Positions 58,628 to 64,000 of a DNA stretch of 64,000 nt are shown here, in pieces; within the stretch, counting starts at the first letter, position 1, and each line of letters begins with the position of its first letter. Position numbers and translations under genes: made by a program. The notes under the pieces were generated by a model. That model was not told the DNA's origin, ran no database searches, and saw only the letters and a program-made list of their open reading frames with translations. Source of the DNA: Aquitalea pelogenes (GTDB lineage Bacteria; Pseudomonadota; Gammaproteobacteria; Burkholderiales; Chromobacteriaceae). The stretch spans positions 41,963 to 105,962 of the forward strand of contig NZ_LNQV01000010.1 of NCBI RefSeq assembly GCF_001515305.1, written 5' to 3'.

Positions 58628-59195
58628 TCAGTGATCCTGCTGCGGGCCCGGCAGGCCTTCGGCCAGCGGCGCCGCCTTGGCCGGCTGGCGCATGCGCCTG
58701 CAGGAAGGCGTCGTAGCTTTCCATTCCCTTGAGGAAACGGGACAGCTCGGTCAGCGCGCGGATATACACATCACGCTTGAACTCGATGACGGCATCCACC
58801 GGTGCCCAGTAATCATTCCAGCGCCAGCCATCGAACTCCGGATGGCTGCTGGCACGCAGGCAGACGTCGCAGTCGCGCCCGGTCAGCCGCAACAGGAACC
58901 AGATCTGCTTCTGCCCCTTGTAGCTGCCACGCCATTCGCGGCGCACCCAGTTGCTGGGCACTTCGTAACGCAGCCAGTCGCGGGTTCGCCCCACAATCTT
59001 GACATGTTGCGGCAACAGCCCGACTTCCTCCAGAAGCTCGCGGTACATTGCCGCTTCCGGACTTTCGCCCGGCTTGATGCCTCCTTGCGGAAATTGCCAG
59101 GAATGTTCGCGTACCCGCTTGCCCCAGAACACCTCATTTTTTCCGTTGATGAGGATGATTCCGACATTGGGGCGATATCCGTCCCGGTCCAGCAT
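58628..59195 (-). CDS. rppH: RNA pyrophosphohydrolase RppH (frameshift near the C-terminus)
   Basis: About 188 aa when repaired. Nudix hydrolase that removes pyrophosphate from mRNA 5' ends. The start is [18 protein letters not shown], and the Nudix box is [20 protein letters not shown] with VGLLPQ following. The ATG at 59195 has AGGT upstream. As printed, an extra base near 58687 shifts the frame after FLQAHA, giving about 60 odd residues to 58485. Removing it gives a Q-P-A-K-A-A continuation ending [13 protein letters not shown] at 58628, a natural C-terminus for this family. Confidence 0.85.
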
Positions 59196-59593
59196 GAAAA
59201 AAACCTGCAATTCGTCTAGTTGACCGAATTTTTGCACATTTCGACAGCTCTTGCCATGCGCCTGACGCGAGGCACAAGCTGCGATTCCACCACACTGGCT
59301 TTACCCGGGCATGAAATAAATTGACGCTGCAGGGCAAAGGCGTTTAAAAATCCAGCACAACAACTGTTTCACTCCACACGGAAAACCAAGCGACCATGCC
59401 CGTCCATTCACCCATCGCCATGCGCCATGCACTGCCTGCTGCAGTGTCGGTGCCGTGCGCCTGGGTCAATCCGACCGCCCTGTCGCTGGGCTTTTTCATC
59501 CAGCCATTCACTGCAGTCGGTCACCGCTAGCGTCTTGCCGTTTTACCCGCCCAAAGGGCGGCTCTCGACAAATCAACGCACAAGGACCCCTTC
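59196..59593. other. 398-bp gap between rppH and puuA
   Basis: It contains the divergent promoters of rppH and puuA. A 44-codon open frame (59396-59530) has no convincing ribosome binding site and no recognisable features. A CCGCCC/GGGCGG hairpin at about 59548-59563 lies just upstream of puuA. Nothing else was recognised. Confidence 0.5.
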
Positions 59594-60922
59594 ATGCACA
59601 CTTCTGCAGAATGGCTGCATCAGCACGGCATTCGTCATGTCGAATGCCTGTTTTCCGACATCACCGGTAGCGCGCGCGGCAAGATTCTCCCCGTTAGCAG
59701 CGTGGCCAGCGGCAGCGAATTGCGCTTCTCCCAGGTAGGCCTGATGCAAAGCATCACCGGCGACTGCCTGCAAGAGCTGGTTCCCGAACTGGACCCGGAC
59801 ATGGTGCTGTACCCCGACTACAGCACACTGCGCCGCCTGCCCTGGTGTCGCGAACCCACGGCCATGCTGATTCACGACTGCCATCACGAGGACGGCAGCC
59901 TGGTGGAATTTGCACCGCGCAATGTGCTGCGCCGCGTACTCGAGCGCTACCGTGCACAGGGGCTGACGCCGGTAGTTGCACCGGAGATGGAGTTTTACCT
60001 GTTCGCACGGCGCCAGGGGCTGGATGAGGCACCTCAAGCCCCGGCCTGCTACGGCAAGGCCAGCGACAGCCTGCGCCAACCCTATGCACTGGACCGGCTG
60101 CACGACCTGGAAGCCGTGCTGGAAGACATCCGCCATGGCTGCGAGCTGCTGGGCATCGGCGCCGACACCCTGCTGCAGGAAGTCGGTTGCGGGCAGCTGG
60201 AAATCAATCTGCAACACGGCGATGCACTGGCTCTGGCCGACCAGGCCTTCCTGTTCAAGCGCATGGTCCGGCAAGCTGCATCACGCCATGGCCTGGAAGC
60301 CTGCTTCATGGCCAAGCCGCTGGCCAACGATGCCGGTAGCGCCATGCATATCCATCAGAGCCTGATCCATGCCGACAGCCAGCGAAATGCCTTCTCGCAG
60401 GACAATGGCCAGCCTGCCGCGCGCTTTGCCCACTATATCGGCGGCCTGCAGCGCTATCTGCCCGATGCCCTGCTGCTGCTTGCCCCTTACGTGAATTCCT
60501 ATCGCCGGCTGGCACCGTTCACCGCAGCGCCCATCAATGTGGAATGGGGCCATGACAATCGCACCTGCGGGCTACGTGTTCCACATAGCGGCCCGCAGGC
60601 ACGCCGGGTGGAAAACCGGCTGCCGGGCGTGGATGCCAACCCCTATCTCGCTCTGGCCACCACCCTGGCCTGCGGTTTGCTTGGCATGCAACAGGAACTG
60701 GAACCAAGCGCCCCACTCGATTGCAGCGCCTATGGCCGGCCCTATGCCTTTGCCCGCACGCAGCTGGAAGCTATCGAACGACTGGCTGGCAATCAGGCAC
60801 TGGCAGAATTACTGGGACCGCACTTTGTTGCAAGCTATTGTCAGCTCAAGCTGAGCGAATGGCAGGCATTCAACCAGACCGTAACAGCCTGGGAATACCG
60901 CCATCTGCTTGGTCAGGCATGA
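59594..60922 (+). CDS. puuA: glutamine synthetase-family protein, probable gamma-glutamylputrescine synthetase
   Basis: 442 aa. GS fold with FSDITGSARGKILPV (beta-grasp), VVAPEMEFYLFARRQG (metal Glu), GCGQLEINLQHGDAL, MAKPLANDAGSAMHIHQSL and NRTCGLRVPHSGPQARRVEN. The lack of the GlnA adenylylation region, and the adjoining PuuB-like oxidase, point to polyamine degradation: ligation of glutamate to putrescine. AAGGA is upstream. Other GS-like ligases are possible. Confidence 0.85.
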   Translation: MHTSAEWLHQHGIRHVECLFSDITGSARGKILPVSSVASGSELRFSQVGLMQSITGDCLQELVPELDPDMVLYPDYSTLRRLPWCREPTAMLIHDCHHEDGSLVEFAPRNVLRRVLERYRAQGLTPVVAPEMEFYLFARRQGLDEAPQAPACYGKASDSLRQPYALDRLHDLEAVLEDIRHGCELLGIGADTLLQEVGCGQLEINLQHGDALALADQAFLFKRMVRQAASRHGLEACFMAKPLANDAGSAMHIHQSLIHADSQRNAFSQDNGQPAARFAHYIGGLQRYLPDALLLLAPYVNSYRRLAPFTAAPINVEWGHDNRTCGLRVPHSGPQARRVENRLPGVDANPYLALATTLACGLLGMQQELEPSAPLDCSAYGRPYAFARTQLEAIERLAGNQALAELLGPHFVASYCQLKLSEWQAFNQTVTAWEYRHLLGQA

Positions 60923-60932
60923 AAGAGGCCAG

Positions 60933-62249
60933 ATGAAACGCGAACATGCACCCCATCTCAGTCAGTTTGACGGACATCACGTCAACTCCTGGTACGCCGC
61001 CAGTGCTCCCCAGCGCGAACGCTACCCGGTGCTGGGTGAAGTGGTGCGCTGCGATGTTTGCGTGGTGGGGGCGGGACTGACCGGATTGTCAGCCGCCCTT
61101 ACCCTGGTGGAAAAGGGCTTGTCGGTAGCCGTACTGGAAGGTGCTCTGGTGGGCTTTGGTGCATCCGGACGCAATGGCGGGCAAATCCTGCATGGTTTTG
61201 CTGCCCCGTTCCGGGCCTTCGAGCAGCAATTGGGTACCCGTGCCGCCCGCCAATGCTGGGAAGCCTCGCTGGACGGACTGGCGCTGATTGCCAATCGCAT
61301 TCACCAGCACCACATCGACTGTGATTTGCGCTGGGGTTTTCTCACCACCGCCAGCAATCGCCACCAGCATCAGCAGTTACGCAAACAACTGTCGACACTG
61401 CACAGCTGTGGCTACCACGATGCACAATGGCTGGAAGGCAAGGAACTGGCAGAGCAGATCAACTCACCCGTCTATACCGCTGCGCTGCACGACAGCGGTT
61501 GCGGCCACCTGCATCCACTGAAATATGCACAAGGGCTGGCACGAGCGGCATCCCGCGCCGGTGTCAGGCTGTTCGAACACAGTCCGGTCACGTCCATTGA
61601 CGAGGACAGGCTGGGGCTGCAAATCGGCACACCCGGCGGCTGGATCCGGGCGGACAAGATGGTACTGGCCTGCAATGTCGATATCGGAGCACTGCAACCG
61701 CAGCTGCGTCGCAGCATCCTGCCGGTTGAGTCGCACATCCTCGCCACCGCCCCGCTTACAGCCGAACACGCCGCCAGCTTGCTACCCGAAGGCGCAGCCG
61801 TTTGCAGCAGTGACAAACTGCTCGACTACTTCCGCCTGACGCCAGACCACCGCCTGCTGTTTGGCGGGCGCACCAGCCGGCCTTATGCGCAACGACAAGC
61901 GCTGATTGCGGATCGGAAGGCCCGCATGGTCAGCATTTTCCCCAGCCTCAACAACAGCCCGATCGACTACGCCTGGAGTGGGCACGTGGATATTGGCCCG
62001 GCCCGTCTGCCCCAGATTGGCCGTCAGGGACAGCGCGTCTACCATGCGCAGGGCTTTGCCGGACATGGGCTGGCCTTCACCGGCGTGGCCGGACAGATGA
62101 TTGCCGAAGCCATTGCCGGAGACCTGGGCCGCTTTGACATCTTCAACAAGCTGTATGCCCACCCGCTACCGCTGCCGGCCTCCATGGAGGAAAGCCTGAT
62201 CCGGCTGGGCAGCCTGTATTACCGCCTGCGCGATGCGCTAGGTTTCTAG
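60933..62249 (+). CDS. puuB: FAD-dependent oxidoreductase, probable gamma-glutamylputrescine oxidase
   Basis: 438 aa DAO-family flavoenzyme. The FAD motif is CVVGAGLTGLSAALTLVEKG, with GFGASGRNGGQILHGFA (PuuB/YcjA-type glycine motif) and the C-terminal GFAGHGLAFTGVAGQMIAEA. It would oxidise gamma-glutamylputrescine to the aldehyde. AGAGG lies close to the ATG at 60933, 10 bp behind puuA, so the two form an operon. puuC and puuD are not seen in the window. Confidence 0.87.
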   Translation: MKREHAPHLSQFDGHHVNSWYAASAPQRERYPVLGEVVRCDVCVVGAGLTGLSAALTLVEKGLSVAVLEGALVGFGASGRNGGQILHGFAAPFRAFEQQLGTRAARQCWEASLDGLALIANRIHQHHIDCDLRWGFLTTASNRHQHQQLRKQLSTLHSCGYHDAQWLEGKELAEQINSPVYTAALHDSGCGHLHPLKYAQGLARAASRAGVRLFEHSPVTSIDEDRLGLQIGTPGGWIRADKMVLACNVDIGALQPQLRRSILPVESHILATAPLTAEHAASLLPEGAAVCSSDKLLDYFRLTPDHRLLFGGRTSRPYAQRQALIADRKARMVSIFPSLNNSPIDYAWSGHVDIGPARLPQIGRQGQRVYHAQGFAGHGLAFTGVAGQMIAEAIAGDLGRFDIFNKLYAHPLPLPASMEESLIRLGSLYYRLRDALGF

Positions 62250-62358
62250 ACATCATGCAGCCAGGACTTGCGCCACAACAGACCTCAGGCAGCTGCATCC
62301 CCCAAAACAGGCAAACGATGCTAGGATGCCCCGATCAACTGTTTTACGCGTAATTCAC

Positions 62359-63699
62359 ATGGCATTTCTACTTTCCCGTCCTTCCCTGGAGCGTCTGCCA
62401 CGCTTTGCGCTGACGGCCAGCGATTTTGCTTCCCTGCCATCTGCCGCCGACTTCCGCCAGACGCTGCTGAGCAAACTGGATTGCGCGCAACAGCGCATTT
62501 ATATAGCGGCACTCTATCTGGAACAGGACGAAGCCGGACAGGAAATACTGGCCGCCATCTTTGCGGCCAAACAGCGCAATCCAGCACTGGATGTACGCAT
62601 TCTGGTGGACTGGCATCGTGCGCAGCGTGGCCGCATTGGTGAGAGCAATGCCAGCTGCAATGCCGCCTGGTATCGGAAAGAGGCCAGCCTGCATGCGGTA
62701 GAAGTACCGATCTATGGCGTCCCGACCCAAACGCGGGAACTGTTCGGCGTTCTGCACCTGAAAGGCTTCATCATTGATGACCTGGTGATTTACAGCGGTG
62801 CCAGCCTCAACAATGTCTACCTGCACAAGCAGGACAAATACCGCTTCGACCGTTACCACCTGATTCAGAACATGGCACTGGCAGACTGCATGGCCAGTTT
62901 CATGCTGCAACACATCTGCAATGACGAAGCGGTATTCCGGCTCGACAAACCGGTCCCGGCCACGCGCAGCATTCGCAAGGAAATCCGTGCCTTTCGTGGC
63001 CGTCTGGAACAGGCTCACTACCACCTGCCGCGACAACAGGTCAGCCAGCAAGGCATGGGGGTCACACCGATTGTCGGCCTGGGCAAGGGCAATGCGCTGA
63101 ACCGGCTCATCCTGCAGCTGATTGCTCATGCCCAGCACCGCCTGGTGATCTGCACGCCTTACTTCAACTTCCCCATGGCAGTGCTACGCGCCATCAACCG
63201 TGCACTACGGCGTGGCGTTGAAGTCACCATCATCGTGGGCGACAAGACCGCGAATGATTTTTTCATTCCCGAGTCCGAGCCATTCAAGCTGATTGGTGCC
63301 CTGCCCTATCTGTACGAAATGAATCTGCGCCGCTTCGCCAAGCGCCGTCAGGCCCAGATCGAAAACGGCAAGCTCAATCTGTGCCTGTGGAAAGATGGTG
63401 ACAACAGCTATCACCTCAAAGGCATGTGGTGTGATACACAGCACATCCTGCTGACCGGCAACAACATGAACCCGCGAGCCTTCCGACTGGATCTGGAAAA
63501 CGCCTTGCTGATCCACGATCCGGAACAACAGCTGCAAGCCCAAAGCCATGCAGAGCAGCAACATATCCTGCAGCACACCACCCGCATCCATCACTACCGC
63601 CAACTGGAAAGCGTGCGCAGCTACCCGCTCAAGGTCCGCACCATCCTCACCAGGCTGAGTCGGGTACGTATCGACCGCATGCTCAACCTGATGCTGTAA
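62359..63699 (+). CDS. pssA: CDP-diacylglycerol-serine O-phosphatidyltransferase (PLD-type PssA)
   Basis: 446 aa. Two HKD-type motifs, HLKGFIIDDLVIYSGASLNN and HLKGMWCDTQHILLTGNNMN, identify the phospholipase D fold of the E. coli-type PssA, which makes phosphatidylserine. The protein is peripheral, without membrane helices. The ATG at 62359 lacks a strong ribosome binding site. It ends before a terminator and is convergent with the rRNA operon. Confidence 0.95.
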   Translation: MAFLLSRPSLERLPRFALTASDFASLPSAADFRQTLLSKLDCAQQRIYIAALYLEQDEAGQEILAAIFAAKQRNPALDVRILVDWHRAQRGRIGESNASCNAAWYRKEASLHAVEVPIYGVPTQTRELFGVLHLKGFIIDDLVIYSGASLNNVYLHKQDKYRFDRYHLIQNMALADCMASFMLQHICNDEAVFRLDKPVPATRSIRKEIRAFRGRLEQAHYHLPRQQVSQQGMGVTPIVGLGKGNALNRLILQLIAHAQHRLVICTPYFNFPMAVLRAINRALRRGVEVTIIVGDKTANDFFIPESEPFKLIGALPYLYEMNLRRFAKRRQAQIENGKLNLCLWKDGDNSYHLKGMWCDTQHILLTGNNMNPRAFRLDLENALLIHDPEQQLQAQSHAEQQHILQHTTRIHHYRQLESVRSYPLKVRTILTRLSRVRIDRMLNLML

Positions 63700-63724
63700 G
63701 ACAAAAAATTGCCGGCACCAATGC

Positions 63725-63750
63725 AAAAAGCCACCCCAGGGTGGCTTTTT
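63725..63750 (+). terminator. intrinsic terminator after pssA
   Basis: AAAAAGCCACC-CCAG-GGTGGCTTTTT, 26 bp beyond the pssA stop. Confidence 0.9.
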
Positions 63751-63857
63751 GTTTGACTCTGCACGCTATCGGGGCCGCAAGTTACCCGCAATTTTCCTCA
63801 TGATCAGTACCAATCTACCGGCATGACGCATGGCCGTTACCGCCGCCCCAAAGCACA

Positions 63858-63882
63858 AAGCCCAGCTCGGTTGAGCTGGGCT
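63858..63882 (-). terminator. intrinsic terminator of the rRNA operon
   Basis: On the minus strand AAGCCCAGCTC/GAGCTGGGCTT forms an 11-bp stem, followed by TGTGCTTT. It lies 11 bp beyond the 3' end of the 5S rRNA. Confidence 0.82.
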
Positions 63883-63893
63883 TCGAAGGGGGA

Positions 63894-64000
63894 GTCTGGC
63901 AGTGTCCTACTTTCACATGGCGAATGCCACACTATCATCGGCGCTAAGGCGTTTCACGGTCCTGTTCGGGATGGGAAGGCGTGGGACCACCTCGCTATGG
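63894..64000 (-). rRNA. rrf: 5S ribosomal RNA, 5' end missing (outside the window)
   Basis: About 107 nt of the minus strand read as 5S rRNA: CCATAGCGAGGTGG near the 5' part, CCATCCCGAACAGG in the conserved loop, GCGCCGATGATAGTG, and the final TGAAAGTAGGACACTGCC with a terminal GCCAGAC. Only about ten nucleotides of the 5' strand of helix I are missing. It shows that an rRNA operon enters from the right on the minus strand. Confidence 0.95.

Noticed and set aside
59396..59530. 44-codon open frame upstream of puuA, considered as a leader peptide
   Set aside because: No ribosome binding site, no run of a regulatory amino acid, and no terminator/antiterminator pair after it.

Overview
The window is a GC-rich proteobacterial chromosome segment of about 64 kb with tightly packed genes. 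Gene content and order (fmdB-DUF502-aspS, mltG-tmk-holB-pilZ-tatD, ybbAP/tesA, murJ-queF, a bacterial-type PaaABCDE system) suggest a betaproteobacterium of the Neisseriales, probably Chromobacteriaceae (Chromobacterium, Aquitalea, Vogesella or a relative). This placement is inferred from reading the proteins; no search was run. I saw no insertion sequence, prophage, CRISPR array or tRNA gene.

Region 1 (1-13.3 kb) is a phenylacetate catabolic island. On the minus strand lie paaG-paaH, paaK, then paaA-B-C-D-E followed by a TetR-type repressor gene (probable paaR) and the start of a crotonase gene that leaves the window. On the plus strand lie paaN, paaY and a DUF485/SSS permease pair that may take up phenylacetate. 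Two related palindromes sit in the two main promoter gaps (paaA, and paaG/paaN) and are likely repressor sites. PaaB is about twice the usual length and contains two copies of its domain.

Region 2 (13.5-26.9 kb) holds a ClpP-like peptidase, a small cupin, adhE, an exported beta-carbonic anhydrase, a DMT transporter, a divergent SDR/LysR pair, a UbiH/UbiF-type hydroxylase, and the divergent pair ppsA/ppsR.

Region 3 (26.9-29.8 kb) contains the most striking element: trpS is preceded by a 17-codon leader peptide with three consecutive Trp codons, followed by mutually exclusive hairpins and an intrinsic terminator. This is a classical ribosome-mediated attenuator in front of a tryptophanyl-tRNA synthetase. 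Chorismate mutase, creA and a DUF218 gene follow in the same direction.

Region 4 (29.8-48.7 kb) carries mainly housekeeping genes: the mltG-tmk-holB-pilZ-tatD-MBL operon, a PsiF-like protein, a FadR-type regulator with an MFS transporter behind a microsatellite, ybbAP facing tesA with adjoining start codons, two overlapping GGDEF genes, a peroxiredoxin, and fmdB-DUF502-aspS.

Region 5 (48.7-64 kb) carries fabI with a phosphotransacylase and acetate kinase, rpsT, murJ, queF, an RluA-type synthase, alaX, parE, rppH, a putrescine-degradation pair (puuAB), pssA, and the 3' part of a 5S rRNA gene on the minus strand.

Six otherwise intact-looking genes (paaE, adhE, ppsR, an MBL hydrolase, psiF, rppH) contain seven one-base indels. 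Most are missing bases in short G/C contexts. Uncorrected consensus errors explain this better than six independent pseudogenes, so these genes are listed as CDS with the break stated.
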